In this document: piece by piece, positions 8,452 to 18,282 of the stretch | Position numbering within the stretch: the first letter of the stretch is position 1 | Layout of the letters: each line of letters opens with the position of its first letter | Assembly (NCBI GenBank): GCA_028279215.1 | Contig: JANQOF010000010.1 | Location: 1-51,557, forward strand | Length of the DNA stretch: 51,557 nt | Direction: 5' to 3' | From: Pirellulales bacterium | GTDB lineage: Bacteria; Planctomycetota; Planctomycetia; Pirellulales; Lacipirellulaceae | Made by a program: the position numbers and the translations under genes | The notes under the pieces: generated by a model | Database searches by the model: none | Seen by the model: the letters and a program-made list of their open reading frames with translations, nothing else | What the model was told of the DNA's origin: nothing

Positions 8452-9402
8452 ATGCAAGACATCAAACTCTCCAGCGGCACTGCCAATCCAAGACTCAGCG
8501 CACAGATCGCTGATTATCTTGGCGTACCGCTTGGCAAGGTCTCGCTGGGACGGTTCCCTGACGGCGAAATCTCCTGCAAGATCGACGAGGATATTCGGGG
8601 GCGGGACGTATTTCTTATCCAGCCAACCTGCCCGCCGGTGAACGAACACCTCATCGAACTGTTGATCATGATCGACAGTTGCCTGCGGGCGAGTGCCGAG
8701 CGGATCACTGCGGTGATCCCGTACTACGGCTACGCTCGGCAGGACCGCAAGGACGAGGGGCGCGTGCCGATCACCGCCAAGCTGGTCGCCAATCTCATTA
8801 CACGCGCCGGGGCCGACCGCGTGCTGACCATGGATTTGCACGCAGCCCAGATTCAGGGCTTCTTCGACGTGCCCGTCGACCACTTGTACGCGGCACCGGT
8901 GCTCAATCATCATTTTCAGACTTCAGGCATCGATCTCGACGAGGTGGTGATCGTTAGCCCCGACGAAGGAAGCATCAAGAGGGCGCTTGGCCACGCAAAG
9001 CGCCTGGGTGGCGAGGTGGCCATCATCGACAAGCGTCGCACGAACGCCGAGACCACCGTCCAGGCGAATCTACTCGGCGGCAGTGTCGACGGCAAAGTCG
9101 CGCTGTTGTTCGACGACATGGTTTCAACCGCCGGTTCGATCACGGGCGCCGCCAAAGTGGTTCACGACTTTGGTGCCCGCGAAATCCACGTAGGCATTAC
9201 CCACGCGGTGTTCTGCGGCCCAGCGCTCGATCGATTGGAAGCGGCCGGCCTCACCAGCTTGGTGTGCACCAACTCCATCCCACTGCCCGAAGAGGTCCAG
9301 CAACGCCTCCCGCAACTGGTGACCCTCTCGGTCGACCAACTAGTCGGCGACGCCATCAAGGCGATTCACCGTAATGAGTCGGTGAGTAAGCTGTTTCGGT
9401 GA
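8452..9402 (+). CDS. prs: Ribose-phosphate pyrophosphokinase
   Basis: This enzyme makes phosphoribosyl pyrophosphate from ribose 5-phosphate and ATP, feeding purine, pyrimidine, histidine and tryptophan synthesis. The 316-residue length and sequence match class I enzymes throughout: the early FPDGE segment, RQDRK near residue 98, the DLHAAQIQGFF signature near 128 and the PRPP-binding loop FDDMVSTAGS near 220. The ATG at 8452 gives the usual N-terminus (IKLSSGTANPRLSAQIA); no clear ribosome site precedes it. In many bacteria prs is followed directly by rplY and pth. Here rplY-pth starts 8.9 kb downstream. Confidence 0.97.
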   Translation: MQDIKLSSGTANPRLSAQIADYLGVPLGKVSLGRFPDGEISCKIDEDIRGRDVFLIQPTCPPVNEHLIELLIMIDSCLRASAERITAVIPYYGYARQDRKDEGRVPITAKLVANLITRAGADRVLTMDLHAAQIQGFFDVPVDHLYAAPVLNHHFQTSGIDLDEVVIVSPDEGSIKRALGHAKRLGGEVAIIDKRRTNAETTVQANLLGGSVDGKVALLFDDMVSTAGSITGAAKVVHDFGAREIHVGITHAVFCGPALDRLEAAGLTSLVCTNSIPLPEEVQQRLPQLVTLSVDQLVGDAIKAIHRNESVSKLFR

Positions 9403-9450
9403 AGCCCGTCCACAAACACCAACAATTGCGGGTGGCCGTGAGCAGTGCAA

Positions 9451-9468
9451 CCGGAGTAGAATCTCCGG
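9451..9468. terminator. Small hairpin after prs
   Basis: CCGGAG and CTCCGG form a 6-bp stem around a 6-base loop, 49 bp after the prs stop in the gap between convergent genes. There is no T-run, so terminator function is only a guess. Confidence 0.3.
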
Positions 9469-9502
9469 CGCCAGTTCGTAAAAGTCGCAACGCACCAACA
9501 AC

Positions 9503-10837
9503 TTAGGCCCTTGTTGGCTGACATTCCTTTCGGAGCATCTGTGCAATAAAGCACCCTAACGCGCAAGTGGCCAAGATGCCGGCCGAAGGCTCGGGCACGA
9601 CATTAACGTCAACCCACACCAAGCGGTGATCAGAGCCCGGGAATGGGAAATTGCCGGTCAGTGCCGACAGTGGATCCGACTGCTCTGGCCAGAAGACCCC
9701 AGAACCTAGAATGTCCATGTTTTCCGATGGCAACACATAATCGACCCGTAGATTTCCGGGATTAGCGGGATTGAAATCAGCGGTGTCGAACGCTGGGTCT
9801 CCAGTGTGCAGACCGTTTGCGAGCCCTTCGTTGGCTGCATCTTCTGGCCCTCCGAGACTCGAAGGAGTAGAGCTCGTATTCACAAGCGGGTTCGACAACA
9901 GTTGATCAATCGACCCCGCAACACTGCTGCCGTCAAAGGGATCGGAGTTCAGATCGCCCATCACCACGAACTTACTTCCAGCCAAAAGTCCGCCCGATGG
10001 ATTAGCAGAGGTTTCATTGTCGTGGTAAATATAGGAACTAGTGGCACCAGGGGTGACATAGTCGCTCCAAAATCGGATCTCATCGTTGTTTCGTAATCCG
10101 TTTCGGTCCTCAGCTCCATCGAATACCGGTGGAGTGGGATGCGAGGCAAGTACGTGAACTTTTTGACCATTCACCATGACAGGCACGTCCCAATGGCTCT
10201 TTGAAGAAAGAGGCAAAACGTCCAACTCAGCCGCACTATACCAGTCAGGGTTGTCAGGGCTCACATTGTTTGGATCGCCGGGAAGCATGGCGTTTGGCAT
10301 GTCTTTCCAGAGAAAATTTTGGAAGGTTCGAATCCCCGATGTGACGATGGGATACTTCGAATAAATAACCATCCCAAACTGGCCGGGGAAATTACCAAAG
10401 CCCAGAGCATCGTTTCCACCACCAATCGACCCATTGTTGTCTAGGTCAAATCCAGATGGCACACCCGTGTTCGATGGTGCTGTGTAGATGTACGAATAGC
10501 TGGCGGCGGGTGCGCCGTTCTGACTAACGGCCAGGTAGTTATCCCTAAAACCGGTCGCCGCCACGCCACCAGCATCATAGTCAAACTCGTTGACTAGCAA
10601 GACGTCTGGTTCCGTCCGCTGAATGATCTCAGCGATCACAGAAGGCTGGGTACTACCGGGAGTTGCAAGTTCCGCGGCAAGTGACCCTGCCGAGCCGCGA
10701 TTCATCGAAGCATTGAAAGTGGCAAAACGAACGGACTCAGCGAGCGCTGAAGAGCTAGCTATCGACGTGACTAGAAACAGAAAAGCAAGAGTGGCTGTAC
10801 CGCCGTGGGAAATTAGACGCTGAGTTGTAAATGGCAT
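9503..10837 (-). CDS. Exported endonuclease/exonuclease/phosphatase-fold protein with PEP-CTERM anchor
   Basis: This protein of about 444 residues has a signal peptide, then the EEP fold: VRFATFNAS at the start of the mature protein, DVLLVNEFDYD (metal-binding Glu), VMGDLNSDPFDGSS (Asp/Asn pair) and the terminal GSDHRLVWVDV (catalytic His). It ends in a PEP-CTERM sorting signal: VVPEPSAG, a hydrophobic helix and an Arg-rich tail. Exosortases cut such tails and attach the protein to the envelope. The fold covers nucleases, phosphodiesterases and phosphatases, so the substrate is unknown; scavenging of extracellular DNA or organic phosphate is plausible. I use the ATG at 10837; a TTG at 10858 would add seven residues. 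It lies 100 bp after the DUF1559 gene on the same strand. Confidence 0.82.
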   Translation of the reverse strand: MPFTTQRLISHGGTATLAFLFLVTSIASSSALAESVRFATFNASMNRGSAGSLAAELATPGSTQPSVIAEIIQRTEPDVLLVNEFDYDAGGVAATGFRDNYLAVSQNGAPAASYSYIYTAPSNTGVPSGFDLDNNGSIGGGNDALGFGNFPGQFGMVIYSKYPIVTSGIRTFQNFLWKDMPNAMLPGDPNNVSPDNPDWYSAAELDVLPLSSKSHWDVPVMVNGQKVHVLASHPTPPVFDGAEDRNGLRNNDEIRFWSDYVTPGATSSYIYHDNETSANPSGGLLAGSKFVVMGDLNSDPFDGSSVAGSIDQLLSNPLVNTSSTPSSLGGPEDAANEGLANGLHTGDPAFDTADFNPANPGNLRVDYVLPSENMDILGSGVFWPEQSDPLSALTGNFPFPGSDHRLVWVDVNVVPEPSAGILATCALGCFIAQMLRKECQPTRA

Positions 10838-10938
10838 TAGCTTGTCTCTAAGTGTCAATCGAAGAATTGCAAGTTATCGAAACAAACGCAAAGTCTCTCA
10901 ATTCAATCAGTGTTCAACTAAATCCATGATAGTTAGAC

Positions 10939-12084
10939 TCAAAAGTCGCCAATGATATCGCCAGCGTCACGTGATCCCATGGCCCGCCATGTTAGCAAGT
11001 CGATGTCGTCTGCAATCACTTTCGTATGACCATCGCAAAAAGCCACAACAACGACTCCGGGATGATCACTTCGTGCCGATACAATGGCGTGTTCGCCTGG
11101 CGTGTCGGGAACGCCGCTGACAGTGCCACAATCGAAGCCCTCCCAATTCGGAGGAGCGACATGGTTGTACTGCGTCGAATCGTAACCGGCAAAAGGCCAA
11201 CCATTCGACCAATCATCCCCGGGCAGCCATCGCCCGGCTCCGAAGAAGTTGTGCTCGCTTGCTTGGGGGATATGCGAAGCGCAGTCGTTAAATACTAAGT
11301 CAATTGCCACGGGTCCCGACTGGCGGCTGCTGTAACTAACGATGTCGGCATTCGTTGGCAGTGCCGAGGTCGAACCTAGTGAGCTACCGTCTCCTCCGCT
11401 CCCTTTCACACGCTCGGCGAACATGGCTGTTTGAGACAGTCCATCAGTGATGCGTCTAGCGTTTAGTCCTTTGTCGCCTATCGTGAAGGCCCCGTTTCCG
11501 CCAACCGGCCACGGATCACTTTGTCTCGATTTGAAGGCGTTTTGTTTTTTGTCCGACCGTGCACCGCCAGCAATCGTGCTTCCCCCAAAATTTGCTCGAT
11601 AGTTGTTTTCTGAAATGGTTCGTTCGGTGTTGCCATCGCTCGGGCAAATGAAGAGATCGTGAGCGGTTGAATACGCCGCGAAGTGCGGATTCGTTGGGTT
11701 TAGCAGTCTCTTCACTTGAGCTATATCGAAGTCAATCAAATCGTAGACATTGCCCGCTTCCATATATGGTAGAATCCAGATATGCACCGAATAGAAACCA
11801 GTCTTATCGGCCGCCGAGACTTCCCGATAATTGGTATAGTCTAGAACGGCAGTCGATTCTCCGCTCTTGATCCAGTCGGGTCTTAGTCTACCCGGCGGAA
11901 GAACTCCATTTCCGCTTTCGTAGTTGATCGCGGCGAGTGCCATTTGCTTGACGTTGTTAATGCACTGTGTGCGACGAGCCGCCTCGCGGGCTGACTGCAC
12001 CGCGGGCAACAGCAAGGCAACCAGGATGCCAATAATGGCGATGACCACCAAGAGTTCGACCAAGGTAAACCCAACTCTCTTCAT
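10939..12084 (-). CDS. DUF1559 (SBP_bac_10-like) pseudopilin-type protein
   Basis: This 381-residue member of the large planctomycete DUF1559 family starts with a type IV prepilin leader, [16 protein letters not shown], with cleavage expected after the Gly and the conserved Glu at position 5 of the mature helix. It is followed by [20 protein letters not shown], and ends with the H-x9-DG motif (H, nine residues ending FC, then DG). Family members are usually present in tens of copies per genome, exported, and of unknown job. AGGGA lies upstream of the ATG at 12084, better than the start 30 bases earlier. It runs divergently from the LamG-like gene. Confidence 0.93.
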   Translation of the reverse strand: MKRVGFTLVELLVVIAIIGILVALLLPAVQSAREAARRTQCINNVKQMALAAINYESGNGVLPPGRLRPDWIKSGESTAVLDYTNYREVSAADKTGFYSVHIWILPYMEAGNVYDLIDFDIAQVKRLLNPTNPHFAAYSTAHDLFICPSDGNTERTISENNYRANFGGSTIAGGARSDKKQNAFKSRQSDPWPVGGNGAFTIGDKGLNARRITDGLSQTAMFAERVKGSGGDGSSLGSTSALPTNADIVSYSSRQSGPVAIDLVFNDCASHIPQASEHNFFGAGRWLPGDDWSNGWPFAGYDSTQYNHVAPPNWEGFDCGTVSGVPDTPGEHAIVSARSDHPGVVVVAFCDGHTKVIADDIDLLTWRAMGSRDAGDIIGDF

Positions 12085-12587
12085 GACTATTTCCCTAAAA
12101 CCCCCAGATACCAAATGCTCTCAAAGGGACCTAAGATACCCATTGCTGGTCCTAACGGTCATCTAATGCCTACCTAGCGATCAGGTTATTTTTACGTTAG
12201 CGACGGAGTTTTGCCAACTATCTAAATGGACCGTCTTGAACAGGTTTCTCGACCGTTCAATCGCCCATGTGGTGTGCCACGAACACAGCCATACGATCAG
12301 TGTCCTGAAGAATTGATTCCCAAGCTCTAACTTGGTCATGGTGCCACGTTGTCAATCTCCTGACGCCGAACTGGCTTCCCTGCAGAAAAGCGCAGGCGTT
12401 TGTTAACGTCATGTTAAGCTTCCGTTAATTAGCTGGACGGACACTTTTGCGTTTTACGTTGTGCATCTACATTGTCCCACGGTGTCTGGAGACGGGCACC
12501 AAGAACGTCATCAGTGCCCCGGTTGTTTGACTGTACGGTACAGCATGTGGCGGTACCGGTAGCATGTAATTTTGAGGAGTGAGACTA
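12085..12587. other. 503-bp divergent intergenic region with a short palindrome
   Basis: This gap separates the DUF1559 gene (leftward) from the LamG-like gene (rightward) and should hold both promoters. The left half is A/T-rich. CTGTAC-G-GTACAG, a 6-bp inverted repeat, lies at 12531-12543, about 45 bp before the rightward start, and is a possible operator. A GAGGAG ribosome site at 12574-12579 belongs to the rightward gene. No other gene is evident. Confidence 0.4.
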
Positions 12588-13424
12588 ATGAAGAGACTGC
12601 AATTGTTGTTGGCTTGTGTTTGTGCTCTTGCTGTATCCCAGCAGAGCGGTGCCGTCCTGTTTTTTCAAGACCAGTTCAACTACGCCGACGGTGATTTGAC
12701 CGACTATGAGCAGACCCAAGGCGGGTCCAGCTTTGGTGACAATGTATCTGGCGGACTGTGGAACGATCACGGTGGCGGCGGCTTCCTTCCTCGGATCGAT
12801 GTTCAAGGCGGCGCTGCAGTGGTAAAGACCTCCGGTAGCGAAGATGCCAACCGCTCAGCTGGAGTGGTGCAGCCGCTCGACTCGACTTGGTACTACGCTG
12901 CCAAGGTGACGGTGAACGACCTGCGATCCGACACGAACGACGCCTTGAACAACGACTACTTCATGCACTTTTACGAAGACAACTTTCAGTATCGGACTCG
13001 TGCCTACGTTGCGGACCCGAACGCAAACGACCCAACAAAGTTCACGTTTGGTCTCTCTGCAACTTCCGGTGGCCAAGTATCTCAATTTGGCACCGACTTC
13101 GACTTCGGCACCCAGTACCTGATCGTTGGTTCCTACGACAACGCCACTGGCACGTCGAATCTGTGGGTCAACCCGGTGGATGAGTCGAGCCCCAGCATCA
13201 CCGACACCGATATCGGCGCTGCCTTTGTGCAGACGCAAGGGTTGGCTCTCCGTCAGGACTTCTTCAGCAACGTGGATAGTTATGAAGTCCTGGTCGATGC
13301 GGTAGCCCTTGGCGACACCTTTCACGACGTTGTTGCAGGAGCCTGTATTCCTGAGCCCTCGACAATCCTGCTGTCGGTACTGGGGGGCGTAGGCCTCCTG
13401 GTGGCACGTCGAAAGATGGCCTAA
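12588..13424 (+). CDS. Exported LamG-like protein with PEP-CTERM signal
   Basis: This protein of about 278 residues has a signal peptide (KRLQLLLACVCALAVSQQSGA) and then FFQDQFNYADGDLTDY, a start often seen in planctomycete jelly-roll (concanavalin A/LamG-like) exported proteins. The body is rich in Asn, Asp, Gly and aromatic residues. It ends with the exosortase signal IPEPSTI, a hydrophobic helix and RRKMA. A strong GAGGAG site 8 bases before the ATG at 12588 decides the start. A clear terminator follows, so it is probably transcribed alone. The ligand is unknown; carbohydrate binding is a family-level guess. Confidence 0.8.
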   Translation: MKRLQLLLACVCALAVSQQSGAVLFFQDQFNYADGDLTDYEQTQGGSSFGDNVSGGLWNDHGGGGFLPRIDVQGGAAVVKTSGSEDANRSAGVVQPLDSTWYYAAKVTVNDLRSDTNDALNNDYFMHFYEDNFQYRTRAYVADPNANDPTKFTFGLSATSGGQVSQFGTDFDFGTQYLIVGSYDNATGTSNLWVNPVDESSPSITDTDIGAAFVQTQGLALRQDFFSNVDSYEVLVDAVALGDTFHDVVAGACIPEPSTILLSVLGGVGLLVARRKMA

Positions 13425-13455
13425 GGACTTTTCTTAGGTTTGCGCAAGATTTCAA

Positions 13456-13492
13456 GGCCGCCGTCGACTCGCAACCGACGGCGGCTTTCTTG
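13456..13492 (+). terminator. Rho-independent terminator after LamG-like gene
   Basis: A perfect 10-bp stem, GCCGCCGTCG with CGACGGCGGC (13457-13466 and 13476-13485), is followed by TTTCTTGT, 32 bp after the stop codon. Confidence 0.85.
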
Positions 13493-13669
13493 TGTAAGGG
13501 AGATTAAGATTGCTTGGCTCTTTTTGAGCAGATCGTTAGAGTCGTTACTTACGATAGAGAGATTTGGAGACGGTACTTGAGCGTGTTGGGGGCATTACGA
13601 ACAGAGTTCGCCTGCACTAGGTGGACGGTACGCACAGCCCTTGCTTTGTAGACTGGAGAATCTGAAAGA

Positions 13670-15952
13670 ATGAACAGTGAAATGTCTTTGATGCCGGCTC
13701 GGCTGATCCATCGATTCAACTTCTGCTTGGCGGCAATTGTCTGCTTCATCATGGGCTTTAACCGGCTTGAGGCCCAACCTTTGAAGGTGATGGCCATGAT
13801 GAATACTCAGCCCAGTAACCTCGGCGAAGTCCCCAACAACCCTTCGGATAGCATCCAGTTCTATGATGTCACGGACATCGAGGCCGGCGGTGCCGTAGAC
13901 GTATTCAACAATCAACCTCTGTTCTCGGTATGGATGGGGTACGACCGCTTTCTGGGAGAACAAAACGATCTGCCTGAAGGTATCGCGGTGGGAAATCGAG
14001 AGGAGGCCTCTGCATTGGCGGTAAATCCCGTTAATGGGACGATTTACGCCGCATCGTTCGATAGTGGCATCGCGCCGTTTGTCAATCCGAGTACGAATCA
14101 AGTGCAGTTTGTTCCTGATGAAACTGGCGATGGGCAAGGCGATTTCGATTTGTATCGAATCGACTACCAAACGATTCTCAAAGATTTCGTGGACAACAGT
14201 CGCCCTATGGGGACCATCTACGGTCGGGACCAGATGCCGATCGTGATTTCGGACGAGGATTTTCTTTCGGACATGGACGGTCTTGGGGCCAGTCCACTGT
14301 ATGACGGAGTAATCGACGGCGTCGCCAACAACGTCCCTCACCCATCGGGTGCCAATACGGTGCATGTCCCTGGGACCATCAGCAAAGTTGGCGAAGTTGG
14401 CCGTGTCCAGAGCGCTGAAGATTTCTTTGACGTGCGACTCGATTTCGTCGACCCATCCACACTCGTATTCTTCGATTCCAACCACAAAGTTATCGACCGC
14501 AGCGAAGTCGAAGCCAATCCAGCCGCCGACGACAATACTGACTTTGGCGATTTTCAAGTGCGTGTTTGGGAGCGAGTCAGTCGTTCACCGGGGCAAGCCA
14601 CTGCTTCACCGAAAGGTCCGGACAACGCGGCATCCACGATTAACGGTGCCGGTCAGCAACCTGAGGACTTCGACAACCACCAAGGTGGCTACAACGGCCA
14701 ACCGTTGGTTGGTGGCCAACCTTCGCAAGCTTGGGCCGAGTCGTGGGAGTCGACCACGTTGGGCCCGTTGGAGTTGGACTCCAACAGTGACAGCAGCGTC
14801 TCCGAACCTTCTGGCTGGGCTTTTGTAAAGAGGGATGGAGTGATGGGGGTATGGGTTGCTGACGGTGACCAGGGAGAAACCGATGGGGCCGATGGCGACG
14901 ATATTGCCTTCTACCAGATCGATCTCAGTGGACCGACTCCGACCCTGACCAAGAAACCCCTTGCTGGCACCGCACTGGGCAACGTGTTGCAAATCGACGA
15001 TGATCCCTCGGTCAGTACCGCAACCAACGATGGAAATGTTGACGCCTTGCGGGTCGACGCAAATGGCAATCTGGTCATCATTGAAGCGGATCCCTACTTT
15101 GGCGGTGACTTCAACGGTGACAATCAAGTGAACCTTGCCGACTACACGTTGTGGCGTGATAACCTGGGCAACCCGTCAGACGAAGTGATTGGCAACCAAG
15201 GCGATGAAGTCGATGGTGTCACCGTCGCGGATTACGAAGTGTGGAAGGCCAATTTCGATCGAGACAATGGTAAGGTAATAACCGTTGCCATCGATAGTTA
15301 TGACACGAATGGTGAAGTAGTCCCCGTGGGGGGAAGCTTCGACGATGCTGCCGCTTATACCGTGTCCGACCCCCTGCCTGTTTCTGGCTTCTTTGGAAAC
15401 GACAACGACCCGAATCCGGTAGACAATTCTCGAATTGTCTACGATCCAGGGACGGGCTTAATCTATTTCATCGACCGTGATTTTGTCGACCTCGACGGTG
15501 ATGATTCTGCAGATGAGTTCCCGGAGGACATTTATGTCTTCGACCCCGCCACGGGGCAGATTGTCTACAGCGAACTGACGACCCAATTCGCGACAGAAGA
15601 GGAACCACTGATTGGACCATTCAATCCTGGAATCATTAATGCCGGGACACAACTCTTAATTTTGCGTGGCGATGTCAATGAAGACGGTGTCGTCGACGCT
15701 GACGACGTGACCGCCTTGAATGCGGCTATTGCGGATCCCACTATCGGTGGCCTGTACGCTTCGGATGTTGGTGCCGAATATTATGACCTTACTGGGGATC
15801 TCATGCTGGACAATAACGACTTGCTAGAGCTGCAGTCGATCTTGGCCAGCAGCGCCATCGCTGGCATCTCGAACCTTGCAGTGCCCGAGCCTGGTAGTTG
15901 GCTCCTCATGGGTAGTTTGACATTGTTGACTGTAGCGGCTCGCCGCAAATAG
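13670..15952 (+). CDS. Large exported dockerin-like protein with PEP-CTERM signal
   Basis: This 760-residue protein has no recognised catalytic domain. A signal peptide is followed by about 440 residues that recall beta-propeller or metallophore-type exported proteins (repeated [15 protein letters not shown]-like strands). Two dockerin-like calcium-loop regions follow: one near residues 480-540 ([17 protein letters not shown], then a second loop VTVADYEVW) and one near 663-725 ([18 protein letters not shown], then [13 protein letters not shown]). The C-terminus has VPEPGSW, a hydrophobic helix and ARRK, an exosortase signal. I start at 13670; an ATG at 13682 is also possible, and the ribosome site is poor. 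Very acidic and Asn-rich, as expected for a secreted calcium-binding protein. Confidence 0.75.
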   Translation: MNSEMSLMPARLIHRFNFCLAAIVCFIMGFNRLEAQPLKVMAMMNTQPSNLGEVPNNPSDSIQFYDVTDIEAGGAVDVFNNQPLFSVWMGYDRFLGEQNDLPEGIAVGNREEASALAVNPVNGTIYAASFDSGIAPFVNPSTNQVQFVPDETGDGQGDFDLYRIDYQTILKDFVDNSRPMGTIYGRDQMPIVISDEDFLSDMDGLGASPLYDGVIDGVANNVPHPSGANTVHVPGTISKVGEVGRVQSAEDFFDVRLDFVDPSTLVFFDSNHKVIDRSEVEANPAADDNTDFGDFQVRVWERVSRSPGQATASPKGPDNAASTINGAGQQPEDFDNHQGGYNGQPLVGGQPSQAWAESWESTTLGPLELDSNSDSSVSEPSGWAFVKRDGVMGVWVADGDQGETDGADGDDIAFYQIDLSGPTPTLTKKPLAGTALGNVLQIDDDPSVSTATNDGNVDALRVDANGNLVIIEADPYFGGDFNGDNQVNLADYTLWRDNLGNPSDEVIGNQGDEVDGVTVADYEVWKANFDRDNGKVITVAIDSYDTNGEVVPVGGSFDDAAAYTVSDPLPVSGFFGNDNDPNPVDNSRIVYDPGTGLIYFIDRDFVDLDGDDSADEFPEDIYVFDPATGQIVYSELTTQFATEEEPLIGPFNPGIINAGTQLLILRGDVNEDGVVDADDVTALNAAIADPTIGGLYASDVGAEYYDLTGDLMLDNNDLLELQSILASSAIAGISNLAVPEPGSWLLMGSLTLLTVAARRK

Positions 15953-15982
15953 AGCGGTCTACGGTCATCAACAAAAGATTCG

Positions 15983-16024
15983 AGCCGTGCGGCGTGGACA
16001 GCATCGCGTCGCACGGCTGATCAT
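15983..16024 (+). terminator. Hairpin after the dockerin protein gene
   Basis: AGCCGTGCG (15983-15991) pairs with CGCACGGCT (16010-16018), a 9-bp stem with an 18-base loop, followed by a weak T-rich stretch (gatcattt). It lies between two same-strand genes and may terminate the upstream one. Confidence 0.55.
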
Positions 16025-16074
16025 TTCACTCATTCCTTGCTTCTATTACTCCGTCGTCTTTCAGAGCAACACCG

Positions 16075-18153
16075 ATGATCCATCGCTTCTTTGGCAATTC
16101 TTGCCAGCGGGGTAGCAGCCCTATCGATTCGTGCTTCTTTCTCCTGAAGATCACGACAATGCTACTGCTATTTGTTTTGACATCGTCTGACTCGCGTGCA
16201 CAGCTTCGAGTTGTGACCTACAACACGCTCACGGGTCAGGCAACGGGCCAGCAAACAGCACGTGCTGAGTCAGAAGTCGTGTTGGAGGCAATCGGCGAGG
16301 AAGTTGTTAACGGCATCGCCAAGCCGATCGACGTGTTGCTGCTGCAGGAACAATACTCCATGCAAGTATCGGCTCAGTCGTTTGTCGACCTACTGAACGA
16401 CATCTACGGTCCCGGCACCTATGCACGCTCGTCACTTAACTCGGCGACTACCGCCTTCAATGGCGAGGGTGGTGGTCCTGGGCTCGTGTACAACACCACG
16501 ACTGTTGAGTTTTTGGGCGAACAAAGATTCGGCAATGTCAACAGCAGTGCGCAACCGAGATCGAGTTTTCGCTACCACTTGCGGCCGGTAGGCTATGACT
16601 CGTCAGCTGACTTCTACGCCTACAACAATCACTACAAGGCCAGTACCGGTTCGACGAACGAACAAAGGCGACTCAAAGAAGCCGAAGGTGTTCGGAACAA
16701 CTCCGATGCATTGGGTGAAGGTGTTCACGCCATTTACGCTGGTGACTACAATGTCCAGACTCCAAATGAGGACGGTATTCAAGAGTTGTTGTCCGCCGGT
16801 CCGGGCCAGGCCGTCGATCCTATCAATTTGATGGGGGTCGCGATCTGGACCAACAACCCTGGAATCGCTGAGTTTCACAGCCAAAGTACTTGTCAGTTTG
16901 GCTGTGGAAGTTTCTCAAGCGGAGGTGTCGATGATCGGTTCGACATGCAATTGGTGACCAGCGAATTCATGGACGATGAGGGCCTCAGCTTTGTATCCGG
17001 TAGTTACCGCACCTTCGGCAACAATGGATCAACACTCAATCAGGCAATCGATGGTCCAAGTAACGACATTGTTTTCAACTTTGGTGCGACTCCGACCTAT
17101 ACAGGAGCGGAAGTGCTTGAGGCACTGAGAGGAAACTCAGACCACCTTCCGGTGGTGGTCGACTACCAGATACCGGCCCGAATGTCGGTCGCGGTACAAG
17201 AAGCGCCGCGAGTTCTGCGCGGCGCCAGCGTGCCCCTTAGCGCAACGATAAGCAACTCAGCTCCTGTAGTTGCTTCAGTTGGCGCCGACGAGTTGGACTA
17301 TAGCCTCAGCACCAGTGGGGATATCACCGGAAACGCCTCAGGCAGCATCCTTGCTCTCGCCGCTGGCGACACCATTGACCTGGGACTGGACACTTCGGTG
17401 GCGGGCAGTTTCTCTGGGGAGGTTAACGTAAGCACATCGAGTCAGGGTGCTGCCAACAGTTCGTTCAACCAATTGCTCGATGTAGACGTGCTGGATCACG
17501 CTGTTGCCTCATTCGATGAGCAAAGTCTTGTAACAGAATTGACGCTAGACTTCGGGACCCTCGCTGTCGGGGCTTCACCCCTTCAGCTTCCGTTTGAGAT
17601 TGTCAATCAAGAGCAGACGCTTGGTTTTACATCGGCTTTGGACTTAGATCTTATCGAGATCGCCGGCGATGTACCCTCGCTAGAGACCGATCTTTCCGTT
17701 TTTTTCAACTTGGCCGCCGGCACTTCAACCGGTGAGTTGCTGGCGACCTTCACTCCAAACTCGGTCGGCCAAGTCTCCGAGTCGTACACACTCACCTTTA
17801 GCGACGAGGACCTTCCTGGTAGCAGCATCCAGACACTTACACTGCAACTGGTCGGCGAAGCCATCGACGGTCCATTGCGGGGCGACTTCAACGGAGACAG
17901 TCGAGTCGACTTGGCCGACTACACAGTCTGGAGGGATAACCTGGGGGCCGCCGACGAGTCGCTCATCAACAATGCCGGGATGGACAACGGAGCCATTGAT
18001 GTTGGCGACTATGAAGAGTGGAAGATCAACTTTGGTGACTCGCTAGGTGCAGGATTGACTAGCGGTCCAGTTGGCATCCCTGAGCCAGGCTCGCTAGGCT
18101 TGTTTGCCTTGATTGGCATTGTATGCGCTGGGTACAAGCGCTTCGCGGCGTGA
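16075..18153 (+). CDS. Exported endonuclease/exonuclease/phosphatase-fold protein with dockerin and PEP-CTERM
   Basis: This 692-residue protein has an N-terminal hydrophobic export signal ending near residue 42 (SRAQ). The EEP domain follows to about residue 365: LRVVTYNTLTGQ, VLLLQEQ (metal-binding Glu), YAGDYNVQ (Asp/Asn pair) and GNSDHLPVVVDY (catalytic His). A beta-sandwich region of about 230 residues comes next, then a two-loop dockerin-like region near 600-655 (RGDFNGDSRVDLADYTVW and IDVGDYEEW). The end is IPEPGSLG, a hydrophobic helix and YKRFAA, an exosortase signal. It is a second EEP protein in the same island as the one at 9503-10837, but bigger and only distantly similar. The substrate is unknown. 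Confidence 0.8.
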   Translation: MIHRFFGNSCQRGSSPIDSCFFLLKITTMLLLFVLTSSDSRAQLRVVTYNTLTGQATGQQTARAESEVVLEAIGEEVVNGIAKPIDVLLLQEQYSMQVSAQSFVDLLNDIYGPGTYARSSLNSATTAFNGEGGGPGLVYNTTTVEFLGEQRFGNVNSSAQPRSSFRYHLRPVGYDSSADFYAYNNHYKASTGSTNEQRRLKEAEGVRNNSDALGEGVHAIYAGDYNVQTPNEDGIQELLSAGPGQAVDPINLMGVAIWTNNPGIAEFHSQSTCQFGCGSFSSGGVDDRFDMQLVTSEFMDDEGLSFVSGSYRTFGNNGSTLNQAIDGPSNDIVFNFGATPTYTGAEVLEALRGNSDHLPVVVDYQIPARMSVAVQEAPRVLRGASVPLSATISNSAPVVASVGADELDYSLSTSGDITGNASGSILALAAGDTIDLGLDTSVAGSFSGEVNVSTSSQGAANSSFNQLLDVDVLDHAVASFDEQSLVTELTLDFGTLAVGASPLQLPFEIVNQEQTLGFTSALDLDLIEIAGDVPSLETDLSVFFNLAAGTSTGELLATFTPNSVGQVSESYTLTFSDEDLPGSSIQTLTLQLVGEAIDGPLRGDFNGDSRVDLADYTVWRDNLGAADESLINNAGMDNGAIDVGDYEEWKINFGDSLGAGLTSGPVGIPEPGSLGLFALIGIVCAGYKRFAA

Positions 18154-18282
18154 TTCCCACCCCGCCCTCTTGATCTCGCGGCCCAAAACCGGATACTAAG
18201 GGATTCGCCAATTCATCCCGGGGCAACCTAGTACCCGCTCGATGGGGCTCGGTCTGGGTGCTCCGATTGCGAGATCCCTACG

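Noticed and set aside
12531-12543. CTGTACGGTACAG as a possible SOS/LexA box
   Set aside because: Spacing between CTGT and ACAG is 5, not the 8 of the E. coli box; no repair gene follows.
13595-14557. 320-residue minus-strand frame over the dockerin protein gene
   Set aside because: The plus-strand gene has signal peptide, dockerin and PEP-CTERM features; this is its shadow.
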